From NCBI GenBank assembly GCA_025355115.1, contig JANXLO010000681.1, forward strand, positions 1 through 10,741: 10,741 bases of DNA. The letters run 5' to 3'. Every line of letters starts with the position of its first letter. Position 1 is the first letter of the stretch. A program made the position numbers and the translations under genes. Shown in pieces: positions 1 to 7,200 of the stretch. A model generated the notes under the pieces. That model was not told the DNA's origin, ran no database searches, and was given only the letters and a program-made list of their open reading frames with translations. Source of the DNA: Chthonomonadaceae bacterium. Lineage in GTDB: Bacteria; Armatimonadota; Chthonomonadetes; Chthonomonadales; Chthonomonadaceae.

Positions 1-1
1 C

Positions 2-697
2 AGCCGGTACGCCTACTGGTTCGCGCAGGAGACCTCCGACCATCAGGTGATCGACGCGCAGACCGGCAGCCTCATCAAGACGCAGTCGCTTGTGAACAAG
101 GTGGACTACCGCCGGTTCGATCCGAAGAGCGGTGCCTATCAGCTCCTCCACGACGTCAACTTGAAGCAGATGAACCCGCCAATCACCGTCTTCCCCTCGC
201 AGTTCTGCAACATCGTCACCGCAGGCTACCACTACTTCCTCTGCTTCACCGACGCTGCCGAGCATCTTGGCCCTCCGTACTGCATCGGCAGGGTGGAGAT
301 CGCGACTGACAGGGTCGAGTATTTGGAGCTGCCGGTCTCCGTGGCTCGCGGCCCCGGTCAGACCGACCAGTTCATCTGGGGCAAGCCGCAGTCCTCATTG
401 GTGGTCAATTCACGAGGCATCGACGTCGCGGGCGACGAGCGATCCCGGCGCGACGGCTGGTACTGGTGCTATCTTGGCAGCCCGACATGCGTGGACGGCA
501 AGATCTACATCACGACCATGCTCGGCCTCACCTATGTCATCGACTCCCATGCAAAAGTTCTCGATGCAAAAGCCCTGCTCGCAGTGAACGACCTTGGCCC
601 GGCGGGGACGACCTGGAGCCTCAACTCCATCAGTTACGCCAACGGAAGGCTCTACCACCGCAGCATCAAAGAAGTAGTCTGCATAGGCAAAAAGTAG
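2..697 (+). CDS. PQQ-type beta-propeller repeat protein, 5' partial
   Basis: The frame is open from the first complete codon at base 2, so the start lies upstream of the window; about 231 residues are visible. Short repeats of the form VIDAQTG, then DGKIYITTMLGLTYVID, then ANGRLYHRS...VVCIGKK near the C-terminus are typical of PQQ/BamB-like propeller blades, which alternate 'variable stored in the protein' strands with D/N-G-[KR]-[IL]-Y turns. Such proteins include secreted quinoprotein dehydrogenases and non-enzymatic scaffold propellers. No cofactor-binding residues can be judged from this fragment, so no enzyme activity is assigned. The 232-residue tail contains several Cys and Trp residues. 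The SDR gene follows after 36 bp on the same strand and is probably cotranscribed. The family call is moderately sure; the function is not known. Confidence 0.6.
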   Translation, partial: SRYAYWFAQETSDHQVIDAQTGSLIKTQSLVNKVDYRRFDPKSGAYQLLHDVNLKQMNPPITVFPSQFCNIVTAGYHYFLCFTDAAEHLGPPYCIGRVEIATDRVEYLELPVSVARGPGQTDQFIWGKPQSSLVVNSRGIDVAGDERSRRDGWYWCYLGSPTCVDGKIYITTMLGLTYVIDSHAKVLDAKALLAVNDLGPAGTTWSLNSISYANGRLYHRSIKEVVCIGKK

Positions 698-720
698 ACG
701 CGTCGTTTTTCACGAGCGAT

Positions 721-726
721 AGGAGG
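721..726 (+). promoter_or_regulatory. Perfect Shine-Dalgarno AGGAGG for the SDR gene
   Basis: AGGAGG lies seven bases before a TTG codon at 734. No ATG or GTG sits at good spacing, and the Rossmann fold begins about 13 codons later. The site therefore fixes TTG as the start codon. A strong ribosome site with a weak start codon is a common compensation. Confidence 0.75.
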
Positions 727-733
727 AACTGGC

Positions 734-1510
734 TTGGATAGTGCGACTGTGCGTTGGAGCTTGAACGGGCGGAAGGCCCTGGTGACGGGCGGCTCGAAGG
801 GAATAGGGCTGGCTGCGGTCAGGGAACTGCTGCATTTCGGAGCGGACGTCCTCTCGGCGGCGAGAAATTCGGACGACCTGGAGGCTAGCGCAGAGGAATT
901 TCGCCGCATGGGTCTGCCTATTCACACAGTCGCCGCAGATGTCTCGACTGAGGAGGGAATGAAGTCGATTCTCGACGCGGTCGAGACGCAGCTAGGCGGC
1001 CTCGACCTGCTGGTCAGCAACGTCGGAACGAACATTCGTAAGCAGGCTTTGGAATACACGGAAGCGGAGATCGCGCACATCTTCCAGACGAATCTGTTCT
1101 CCTCGTTTGCGCTCGCCCGCGCCTGTCATCCCTGGCTGAAGCGGAGCGGAGCGGGCCGCGTGGTGTTCGTCGGCTCCATTGCGGGCGAGCGTGCCATCCC
1201 GACCGGCATTCCCTATGCTGCCACGAAAGCGGCTCTCGCGCAGATCACGCGCGGCCTCGCTTTGGAGTGGGCGACAGACGGCATTCGAGTAAACACCGTA
1301 GCACCCGGCTTCATCGAGACGCCGCTGACTGAGCCGCTGATGAACAATGCGGAGTTTCGCGGCAATCTCGAAGCCAGAGTCCCGCTGGGCCGTCCAGGTC
1401 AGCCCGAGGAGATAGGCGCTCTCATCGCATTTCTCTGCCTCCCCGCAGCCTCCTATATCACCGGCCAAATCCTCATCGCCGACGGCGGTCTCACCATCCG
1501 TGCCCTTTAG
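734..1510 (+). CDS. SDR family oxidoreductase (tropinone-reductase-like)
   Basis: A 258-residue classical short-chain dehydrogenase/reductase, the usual family length. The glycine-rich cofactor motif TGGSKGIG is at residues 18-25. Arg44 after strand beta-2 suggests a preference for NADP(H). Asp69 (ADV), the SNVG form of the NNAG motif (95-98), and the catalytic set Asn120, Ser148, Tyr161 and Lys165 (YAATK) are all present. The segment ending IRVNTVAPGFIETPL and the C-terminal GQILIADGG are standard for the family. It should catalyse reversible NAD(P)-linked oxidation of an alcohol or reduction of a ketone in the cytoplasm. The overall pattern, including SNVGTNIRK and ALEWATDGIRVN, is most like bacterial tropinone-reductase-like SDRs; that label implies no known substrate. 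The gene ends 5 bp from the convergent alcohol dehydrogenase. Confidence 0.93.
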   Translation: MDSATVRWSLNGRKALVTGGSKGIGLAAVRELLHFGADVLSAARNSDDLEASAEEFRRMGLPIHTVAADVSTEEGMKSILDAVETQLGGLDLLVSNVGTNIRKQALEYTEAEIAHIFQTNLFSSFALARACHPWLKRSGAGRVVFVGSIAGERAIPTGIPYAATKAALAQITRGLALEWATDGIRVNTVAPGFIETPLTEPLMNNAEFRGNLEARVPLGRPGQPEEIGALIAFLCLPAASYITGQILIADGGLTIRAL

Positions 1511-1515
1511 AGTGC

Positions 1516-2532
1516 CTACTCCCAGGGATGCAGCAGCACCTTCCCGCAGTTGCCGGTTCGTTGCAGCTCGAAGGCCTGCTTCACCTCCGACATCGGAAAA
1601 GTGTGCGTGATGAAGAGGTCAAGCAGTGAGCGTGAGCGGCGAATAACCTCCATAATGCGTCCGGCCTCCGTGAGATTGTAGTGCCACTGGCCGAAAAGCG
1701 TCAGGCCTTTCCGGATCATGTCGTTGCTGACGTGGATCGTCAGCTCGCCCGCCTCACCGATGAAAGCGACTCTCCCGCGCCGCCGTGTTGCGTCCAGAAG
1801 CAGTCGCTGAGCGCCCGCGCTGCCAGAGCAGTCGAGGGAGGCAGTTGCGCCAAGGCCGTCGGTGAGCCTGAGAATCTCAGCCAGAGCCTGATCGCTCTGC
1901 GGGTCTATGACTGCCGAAGCCCCCAGCCTTTTCGCCAGCGCAGCCCGGTAGGGATGTCCCTCTATTGCGATTACCTTCGCGCCGCGAAAAGCCCCGTTGA
2001 TGACGCCTCCAAGCCCGACGGGCCCCATACCCGCGATTAGAACCGTATCGAACTCGGTCACCTCCATGCGCTGCATAGCCCCGAAAGTCGGGCCAAGACC
2101 GCAGCATGCCAGAGAGGCGTGATCAGTGGTCATGTCGTCCGGGATGGGAAGCAACAGCCAGTCCGGCTTGAGAATATACTGTGCGTAGGTGGCTGTACCC
2201 GACGAATTGCCCGTCGCTGACAGGGCATCGATGCTATTGCGACAGTGGATGAAATCCCCGGCGAGACAGAGCGAACACGCTCCGCAGGCATACTGAGGCA
2301 TGACCACAACTCGCTGACCGACTCGCACTCTGCCCTCCTGGGCGACCGCCGAGACTACTCCAACCGCCTCATGCCCGAGGCAAACCGTCAAGTGACCGCT
2401 CGTATACTGCTTGTGCTCCGTGCACATGGGAGCGGTCAGCACCTTTACCACCGCCATGTTTCCGAACGGGTGAGGCTCTGCCCGCTCCACAAGTGAACAC
2501 TCCTCTTTTCCGGTTATCGCCGCCACCTGCAT
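1516..2532 (-). CDS. Zinc-binding alcohol dehydrogenase (MDR superfamily)
   Basis: A 338-residue medium-chain dehydrogenase, starting at ATG 2532 with AGGAG (2541-2545, minus strand) eight bases upstream. The GroES-like domain carries likely catalytic zinc ligands Cys37, His54-Glu55 (GHE) and Cys143 or Cys144. All four structural-zinc cysteines are present: Cys83, Cys86, Cys89 and Cys97. The Rossmann domain has GMGPVG at 168-173, and Glu191 at the end of strand beta-2 favours NAD(H). It should oxidise a secondary alcohol or polyol, or reduce the ketone, in the cytoplasm; the sequence does not identify the substrate. The family includes sorbitol and threonine dehydrogenases. It converges on the SDR gene with almost no gap. 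It is separated by 172 bp from the peptidase gene upstream on the same strand, so it probably has its own promoter. Confidence 0.93.
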   Translation of the reverse strand: MQVAAITGKEECSLVERAEPHPFGNMAVVKVLTAPMCTEHKQYTSGHLTVCLGHEAVGVVSAVAQEGRVRVGQRVVVMPQYACGACSLCLAGDFIHCRNSIDALSATGNSSGTATYAQYILKPDWLLLPIPDDMTTDHASLACCGLGPTFGAMQRMEVTEFDTVLIAGMGPVGLGGVINGAFRGAKVIAIEGHPYRAALAKRLGASAVIDPQSDQALAEILRLTDGLGATASLDCSGSAGAQRLLLDATRRRGRVAFIGEAGELTIHVSNDMIRKGLTLFGQWHYNLTEAGRIMEVIRRSRSLLDLFITHTFPMSEVKQAFELQRTGNCGKVLLHPWE

Positions 2533-2592
2533 ATCAAGTTCTCCTGGTCGAGACTATGTCACTCTGAGCCGATTGCGAACCACGATGGGCTC

Positions 2593-2624
2593 GCGCTCGT
2601 TATTCGTCGAGCGCCGAGTTGCAA
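2593..2624 (-). promoter_or_regulatory. Possible promoter and inverted repeat upstream of the alcohol dehydrogenase
   Basis: On the minus strand TTGCAA (2624-2619) is followed, 16 bases on, by TAACGA (2602-2597). This is a weak -35/-10 pair that would start transcription about 60 bases before the ATG at 2532. A perfect 7 bp inverted repeat, GCGCTCG (2593-2599) and CGAGCGC (2608-2614), overlaps the spacer and -10. It could be an operator or a chance hairpin. Nothing else of note is visible in the 172 bp between the two genes. Low confidence. Confidence 0.25.
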
Positions 2625-2704
2625 TCTCTCCCCGCATTTCGTTGCGTCTTTGCGTGAGTCCTCCGGAATCTCCCGTCTTAATTCGCAGAGACGCGGGCAA
2701 GGTG

Positions 2705-5233
2705 TCATGGCTTCTGAGGGCCATCTACTGCGGCAAGGGCGGGTTGGGACCGGGGTTCGACGCCAAGCAGGTTTTTGACGAAGAAGTCCTGAAGGCGGCG
2801 TCTGCCGTAGGGCGTCCCTGCGACGCCGTGTCCGGTGCCCGGAGAGACGAGCAGCTCGAAATCCTTGTCGGCCTTAATGAGGGCATCGACCACCTGCATC
2901 GTCGAGGCGGGATCGACGTTCGTGTCCATCTCGCCGACCATGAGCAGCAGCTTCCCTTGAAGTTTGTGCGCGAGCGTCACGTTGGACTGCTCGGCGTAGT
3001 GAGGGCCGACCGGCCAGCCCATCCACTGCTCGTTCCACCAGATTTTGTCCATGCGGTTGTCGTGGCAGCCGCAGTCCGCGACGCCCACTTTGTAGAAATC
3101 TCCGTGCTGGAGCAGGCCTCCCAGCGCGTTCTGCCCACCCGCCGAGCCTCCGTAGATGCCCACTCTCGTCAAATCCATATAGGGGTATTTCGCGCCTGCG
3201 GCTTTTATCCAGAGCATGCGGTCGGGGAAGCCTGCGTCTCCGAGGTTCTTCCAGCAAACGTCGTGGAACGCCTTGGAGCGGTCGTTGGTTCCCATGCCGT
3301 CGATCTGCACAACGATGAAGCCTAGCTCCGCCATCTGCTGCAGCCCCGAGCCTGGCGTGAAGCTCTTTGGGACGAACGATCCCTGCGGTCCCGCGTAGAT
3401 GTCCTCGATAACGGGGTATTTGCGTTTGGAGTCGAAGTTGGAGGGGCGCATGATGACGCCGTAGATATCCGTGGCTCCGTCGCGCCCTTTCGACACGAAC
3501 CGCTCGGGGTATCTCCACCCCGTCGCCAGTAGTGCGGATGCGTCTCCGCGCTCCAGATCGATGACCTTCTTGCCACTGTCCGAGCGGCGCAGTTCGGTGA
3601 CGGGCGGCATATCCACACGTGAGTAGGTGTCCACGAAATAGGCGTTGTCCGGCGACCAGCTGATCGAGTGATTCCCATCGCCTTCCGTCAGCACGTTAAG
3701 GCCCGTTCCGTCGAAATTCACGCGGCAGAAGTGAACGTAGTAGGGATCCTGTCCCGGCCGGATCCCTCCCGCACGAAACCAAATCTGCCGCTTCTTCTCG
3801 TCCACCCTGTCGACACCCCTCACGACCCAGTCCCCTTTCGTGATCTGGCTTTTGACTTTCCCTGTTGCGGTGTCGTAGAGGTAGAGATGATTCCAGCCAT
3901 CGCGCTCCGACATCCAGATCGCCTCATGTGAGGCTTCCATCTGATGCAGATAGACCTTGTAGTTCCAGTCGATAAAGGTCTTCTGTGTCTCTTCGATGAC
4001 CGTCACGGCCTTGCCGGTCTCCGCATCGACCGCGATAAGCCGCATGATCAGGTGCCCGCGCTGATTGTAGAGGAACGTGAATCTCTTGCCGTCCGGCTGC
4101 CACTGGAGGCGCGATATCTCCCACGGGTTGAGAAACAAGTCGTCCGAGATGGGAATATCACGCCTGGCAGCAGGATCGAACAGGTGCGGGCGTGAATGAG
4201 CGATCCGGTCGCCAGGCTTCAGGTAGTCAGTAGAGTGCAGCTTCGGCTGAACCTGATCGCGCGGGGAGGACTCGACAAAATAGACCTTGTGCTCCTGAGC
4301 GGGAACCGTCTTGAAAAGGACAAATTTGCTGCCGTCGGGCGACCATCTCGGCTCCCCTTCGTAGGCGTCCTGCGCCGATCCATCCTGAGTGAGCTGAGTC
4401 TCCGCCCCACTGCCCGCCTCGCGCAAAAAGACGTTGTTCGATTTGACGAACGCAGACCATTTACGTTCAGGAGCGGATCGGCGCTCTGTGGCAGCGGACA
4501 CAGTGCGTTTGGCCTGTCCGTCGATCACTGCAAGGAGCGGCATCTCCCTCCCAACGAAAGCGGCTAGAGGCTTGCCGCTCTTCGCTGTGGCTAGCCAAAG
4601 ATGCCCGACATAGGTTGGGTGCACACTCGTCGCGCCGGGACTCAAGGTGTCGTAGGCGCGCCGCTGACCCTCGGTGTCCACCCACCAGAGCGTTAGATCC
4701 GACTTAGAGCTGTTGAGAAAAGTGAGGAGCGTCGCTTCAGTGCCGTTGACGGAGCCGCGAGGCATATCCTCAGGAGGGATGGCCTGCGCCCGTCCAAGCG
4801 TCTCCGTCGACGGCTTGACTTCGTATGTGTTCAGGTCACAGGCGTAGCTCTTTTCTTGTATCTGCACCAGCATCACTGGCCGATCCGCCACGAAGGCGAT
4901 TCGATCCACGGGCAGTCTCTCTGCAGAGACATCCCTCCCCAGCACTTTCGACAGCCCTGCGGCAAGACGCGCATGATCGAACGCAGGCTTGCGCATCGGC
5001 CCAGCCGAGTCGACAAGAATGAACTCCCGCTGACCCCCCGCAAGATCGTTGCGGTACCAGAATCGGTCGGTGCCCGCGATCCAGTTGGGTCTGACGGAGG
5101 CGCGAAAAACCTTGCCATTGACGCGCTGGCCAAGGCTGTTGGCCCGTGCGTAGTCGGCGCGAGTTCCCTGCGCGCGACCCAAAGTGAGAAGAGCCATTGG
5201 CAGAATTACCGTGAGCGGAAGTGCAAGCCTCAT
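2705..5233 (-). CDS. Secreted S9 family (DPP-IV-like) serine peptidase with VHL-type beta domain
   Basis: 842 residues counted from ATG 5233; a TTG three bases upstream is an alternative, and the purine-rich GGGAAAGAG at 5241-5249 serves either. The N-terminus is a signal peptide (Lys/Arg-poor hydrophobic run to about residue 21), so the enzyme is exported. The middle is a beta-propeller with repeated WSPDG/WQPDG blades (near 297-301, 378-382 and 526-530) and the SERDGWNHLYLYD motif (442-454). The C-terminal alpha/beta hydrolase starts near residue 585. Its catalytic triad is Ser697 in GGSAGG, Asp770 in GEMDTNV and His802 in GTGHGV. Family members remove dipeptides or cleave short peptides, often after proline. 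The DW-YEEE glutamate motif that binds the free amino end in true DPP-IV is not seen, so dipeptidyl-peptidase specificity is unproven. A VHL-like domain is inserted at about 157-229. The gene stands alone, and a convincing promoter is not visible in the 200 bp upstream. Confidence 0.92.
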   Translation of the reverse strand: MRLALPLTVILPMALLTLGRAQGTRADYARANSLGQRVNGKVFRASVRPNWIAGTDRFWYRNDLAGGQREFILVDSAGPMRKPAFDHARLAAGLSKVLGRDVSAERLPVDRIAFVADRPVMLVQIQEKSYACDLNTYEVKPSTETLGRAQAIPPEDMPRGSVNGTEATLLTFLNSSKSDLTLWWVDTEGQRRAYDTLSPGATSVHPTYVGHLWLATAKSGKPLAAFVGREMPLLAVIDGQAKRTVSAATERRSAPERKWSAFVKSNNVFLREAGSGAETQLTQDGSAQDAYEGEPRWSPDGSKFVLFKTVPAQEHKVYFVESSPRDQVQPKLHSTDYLKPGDRIAHSRPHLFDPAARRDIPISDDLFLNPWEISRLQWQPDGKRFTFLYNQRGHLIMRLIAVDAETGKAVTVIEETQKTFIDWNYKVYLHQMEASHEAIWMSERDGWNHLYLYDTATGKVKSQITKGDWVVRGVDRVDEKKRQIWFRAGGIRPGQDPYYVHFCRVNFDGTGLNVLTEGDGNHSISWSPDNAYFVDTYSRVDMPPVTELRRSDSGKKVIDLERGDASALLATGWRYPERFVSKGRDGATDIYGVIMRPSNFDSKRKYPVIEDIYAGPQGSFVPKSFTPGSGLQQMAELGFIVVQIDGMGTNDRSKAFHDVCWKNLGDAGFPDRMLWIKAAGAKYPYMDLTRVGIYGGSAGGQNALGGLLQHGDFYKVGVADCGCHDNRMDKIWWNEQWMGWPVGPHYAEQSNVTLAHKLQGKLLLMVGEMDTNVDPASTMQVVDALIKADKDFELLVSPGTGHGVAGTPYGRRRLQDFFVKNLLGVEPRSQPALAAVDGPQKP
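4547..4765 (-). other. VHL-type beta domain inside the S9 peptidase
   Basis: Residues about 157-229 of the peptidase (ATG numbering) resemble the beta domain of the von Hippel-Lindau protein. SVN near the start, F-N (172-174), WW-D-EG (183-189), AYDTLSPG (193-200) and TYVGHLWL (207-214) line up with pVHL RSVN, FCN, VWLNFDG, PYPTLPPG and SYRGHLWL. The stretch equivalent to pVHL 88-117 aligns without a gap. Trp184, Tyr194, Thr207, His211 and Trp213 fall on pVHL Trp88, Tyr98, Ser111, His115 and Trp117, which form the hydroxyproline pocket. The alignment is from memory of the human sequence. The function in bacteria is inferred only: binding of peptide substrate, perhaps proline- or hydroxyproline-rich, beside the catalytic module. 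Confidence 0.8.
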
Positions 5234-5236
5234 CAA

Positions 5237-5394
5237 ATTACTCTTTCCCTATCGCCGTTTTCCGGGCATTTGCCTGAGCAGTGACTTTCGCTACTTACTT
5301 CTGTATCGCCCCAGACGAAACCTGCCTGTCGGCATAGCCAGCGTTAGCCGCAGGTTAACCTATCTGTTTCCACCTGCTTATTCACGGCCTGCCC
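5237..5394. other. Intergenic region between peptidase and tRNA operon
   Basis: No coding signal is seen. It contains a 10 bp perfect palindrome AGGTTAACCT (5352-5361). It also holds a 7 bp inverted repeat, AACCTGC (5319-5325) with GCAGGTT (5350-5356), whose right arm overlaps the palindrome. These could be an operator for the minus-strand peptidase gene, whose promoter must lie here, but no clear -35/-10 pair for it is visible. Confidence 0.3.
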
Positions 5395-5424
5395 TTGACG
5401 GAGCAGGGGACGTCATGATACAAT
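5395..5424 (+). promoter_or_regulatory. Extended -10 sigma-70-type promoter for the tRNA pair
   Basis: TTGACG (5395-5400) is followed, 18 bases on, by TACAAT (5419-5424). TG at 5416-5417 is one base before the -10, giving an extended -10 element. Transcription would begin around 5431, about five bases before the first tRNA. This is close to consensus and well placed for a stable RNA operon. Confidence 0.75.
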
Positions 5425-5435
5425 GTATCTGTTGT

Positions 5436-5507
5436 GCGGGAGTAACTCAGTGGTAGAGTGCCATCCTTCCAAGTTGGAAGTCGCGAGTCCGAATCTCGTC
5501 TCCCGCT
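5436..5507 (+). tRNA. tRNA-Gly (anticodon TCC)
   Basis: A full cloverleaf: acceptor GCGGGAG (5436-5442) pairs with CTCCCGC (5500-5506), the D arm is ACTC/GAGT with GG in the loop, and the anticodon loop CTTCCAA has TCC at 5468-5470. The T stem GCGAG/CTCGT and discriminator T5507 complete it. CCA is not encoded. Two oddities stand out. The T loop reads TCCGAAT, so the base normally modified to pseudouridine 55 is C. The anticodon stem CCATC/GTTGG has a T-T mismatch at positions 30-40. It decodes GGA/GGG glycine codons if functional. It is first in a two-tRNA transcript. Confidence 0.9.
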
Positions 5508-5513
5508 TTCCTT

Positions 5514-5586
5514 GCCCTCGTAGCTCAGTGGATAGAGCATTCGCCTTCTAAGCGAATGGCCGCAAGTTCGAGCCTTGCCGGGGGTA
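5514..5586 (+). tRNA. tRNA-Arg (anticodon TCT)
   Basis: A full cloverleaf six bases after tRNA-Gly. Acceptor GCCCTCG (5514-5520) faces CGGGGGT (5579-5585), with G-T wobble at 1-72 and T-G at 5-68. The D arm is GCTC/GAGC. The anticodon stem TTCGC/GCGAA is perfect, with loop CTTCTAA giving TCT at 5547-5549. The T stem GCAAG/CTTGC is perfect, with the normal loop TTCGAGC. Discriminator A5586 fits arginine tRNAs. CCA is not encoded. It reads AGA (and AGG by wobble). Confidence 0.92.
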
Positions 5587-5615
5587 TATACTCAGCAAGG
5601 CGGCAATTAATAGAC

Positions 5616-5649
5616 AGGAAGCCCGCTCATTCAGGTGAGCGGGCTTCCT
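5616..5649 (+). terminator. 14 bp perfect hairpin after the tRNA pair
   Basis: AGGAAGCCCGCTCA (5616-5629) and TGAGCGGGCTTCCT (5636-5649) form a perfect, GC-rich 14 bp stem with a six-base loop (5630-5635). It starts 30 bases after tRNA-Arg and ends 20 bases before the glpK ATG. Position and stability suggest termination of the tRNA transcript. However, no T tract follows on either strand, so it may instead be a processing or attenuation element in the glpK leader. Confidence 0.5.
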
Positions 5650-5669
5650 CACGATTGGACGTGGGTCAG

Positions 5670-7172
5670 ATGAAACGATTCGTGCTGGCGTTGGATCAGG
5701 GGACGACTAGTTCGCGGGCCATCCTTTTCGACGAGGCGGGGACAATCTGCGGGGTGGAACAGCAGGAGTATGCTCAGCACTACCCGCAGCCAGCCTGGGT
5801 GGAACATGCCCCGGAGGACATCTGGACGAGTCAGGCGGGCGCGGTCGAAAAGCTGCTGCGCACTCACAACGTCTCTGCCTCCGAGATCGCGGCTCTCGGC
5901 ATCGCCAATCAGCGGGAGACCACGATCCTGTGGGAGCGCGCGACGGGGCGGCCTGTCGCGAACGCCATCGTCTGGCAGGATAGGCGGACGGCCCCGCTCT
6001 GCGAGCGCCTCCGATCCGACGGCTGTGAGCCGCTGTTTCGCGAGCGAACGGGCCTGCCGCTCGATCCCTACTTCTCCGGCACGAAAGTGCGCTGGCTCCT
6101 TGACGAGATCCCCGGCCTTCGTGAACGCGCCGAGCGCGGCGAGATCGCGTTCGGGACGGTGGATTCCTTTCTGCTGTGGCGGCTCACCGCTGGCCGGGTT
6201 CATGCTACGGACGTCTCCAACGCTTCACGCACGCTTCTCTTCAACCTCCGTACTCGAACGTGGGATGACGACCTGCTCCGACTACTGGACATTCCCCGGG
6301 CGCTGCTCCCCGAAATTCACCCGAGCAGCCATCTCTACGGCGAAACGGAGGCTTCTATCTTTGGAGCTTCCATCCCAATCTCCGGGGTGGCGGGGGATCA
6401 GCATGCGGCGACCTTCGGTCAGGCATGTCACTCTCCTGGCATGGTGAAGAACACCTACGGCACCGGTTGCTTTCTGCTCATGAACACAGGAAATGCTCCG
6501 CAGGCGTCCCGGCACGGCCTGCTCACCACCGTCGGCTGGGAGCTCGATGCGGACGGCGACGTGCAAAAGCCCCCGACAACCTACGCGCTGGAGGGCAGCG
6601 TCTTCGTAGCGGGCGCGGCGGTGCAGTGGCTGAGGGACGAGCTTCAGATCATACGTCACGCCTCGGAAGTCGAGGCGCTCGCGGCCTCAGTGCCGGATAG
6701 CGGCGGGGTGGTGTTTGTCCCTGCGTTTGTGGGCCTGGGCGCGCCGTATTGGGATGCGGGGGCTAGAGGCGCCATATTCGGACTGACGCGCGGCACTGGA
6801 AGAGCGCATATCGCTCGCGCCGCACTAGAGGCGGTCTGCCATCAGACCTACGATGTCCTTGAAGCGATGCGCGCCGACAGCGGCCTCCCGATCCGCGAAC
6901 TGCGCGTTGACGGCGGCATGACGACCAACAACTCTCTCCTCCAAATGCAAGCCGATCTCCTAGGCGCTACCGTCATTCGGCCCGCGGTGACGGAGACGAC
7001 AGCATTAGGCGCCGCCTATCTCGCTGGCCTCGCCGTAGGTTTCTGGCACGACACCGCACAAATTGGCTCGCAGTGGCGAGCAGACGCCCGCTTTACTCCT
7101 GCCATGAGCGAAGATCACCGTCAATCTCTCCGCGCCAACTGGAGCCAGGCCGTCGCACGAGTCCGCTCATAA
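5670..7172 (+). CDS. glpK: Glycerol kinase
   Basis: 500 residues, against about 500 for the family. It phosphorylates glycerol to sn-glycerol 3-phosphate with ATP in the cytoplasm, trapping glycerol for catabolism or lipid synthesis. The N-terminal FGGY domain has the phosphate loop DQGTTSSR (9-16). The glycerol-contacting residues Arg82-Glu83 (NQRETT), Tyr134 and Asp243-Gln244 ([10 protein letters not shown]) are kept. FGGY signature [13 protein letters not shown] (134-146), the ATP-site YGTGCF (263-268) and DGGMTTNN near the C-terminus are also present. The loop that HPr phosphorylates in Gram-positive kinases lacks its histidine here, so PTS activation is unlikely. ATG 5670 is chosen because [15 protein letters not shown] matches the family start. 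A longer start at 5556 would overlap tRNA-Arg. The ribosome site is weak. No glpF or glpD is adjacent. The gene converges on the HAD gene 28 bp away. Confidence 0.97.
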   Translation: MKRFVLALDQGTTSSRAILFDEAGTICGVEQQEYAQHYPQPAWVEHAPEDIWTSQAGAVEKLLRTHNVSASEIAALGIANQRETTILWERATGRPVANAIVWQDRRTAPLCERLRSDGCEPLFRERTGLPLDPYFSGTKVRWLLDEIPGLRERAERGEIAFGTVDSFLLWRLTAGRVHATDVSNASRTLLFNLRTRTWDDDLLRLLDIPRALLPEIHPSSHLYGETEASIFGASIPISGVAGDQHAATFGQACHSPGMVKNTYGTGCFLLMNTGNAPQASRHGLLTTVGWELDADGDVQKPPTTYALEGSVFVAGAAVQWLRDELQIIRHASEVEALAASVPDSGGVVFVPAFVGLGAPYWDAGARGAIFGLTRGTGRAHIARAALEAVCHQTYDVLEAMRADSGLPIRELRVDGGMTTNNSLLQMQADLLGATVIRPAVTETTALGAAYLAGLAVGFWHDTAQIGSQWRADARFTPAMSEDHRQSLRANWSQAVARVRS

Positions 7173-7200
7173 CTCATTAGTCAGATGATTCTTCAATGGA

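Noticed and set aside
47..697. GTG at 47 as the start of the propeller gene
   Set aside because: The same frame is open through base 2 with propeller-like sequence, and no Shine-Dalgarno precedes 47, so the gene enters from outside the window.
1505..1520. Terminator between the convergent SDR and alcohol dehydrogenase genes
   Set aside because: Only 5 bp separate the stop codons, and no hairpin with a T run is seen there.
2573..3325. Open frame of 250 codons on the plus strand
   Set aside because: It runs antisense to the S9 peptidase C-terminus, including the catalytic region. Its composition (Arg/Val/Ala-rich, no motif) is that of a mirror frame in GC-rich DNA.
5556..5669. Extended N-terminus of GlpK from a start at 5556
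   Set aside because: It would overlap tRNA-Arg and the hairpin. Homologous GlpK proteins begin at the MKRF-like sequence encoded from 5670.
5395..5670. tRNA genes as an integration site for a mobile element
   Set aside because: No integrase, no repeated copy of the tRNA 3' end and no other foreign genes are visible nearby.
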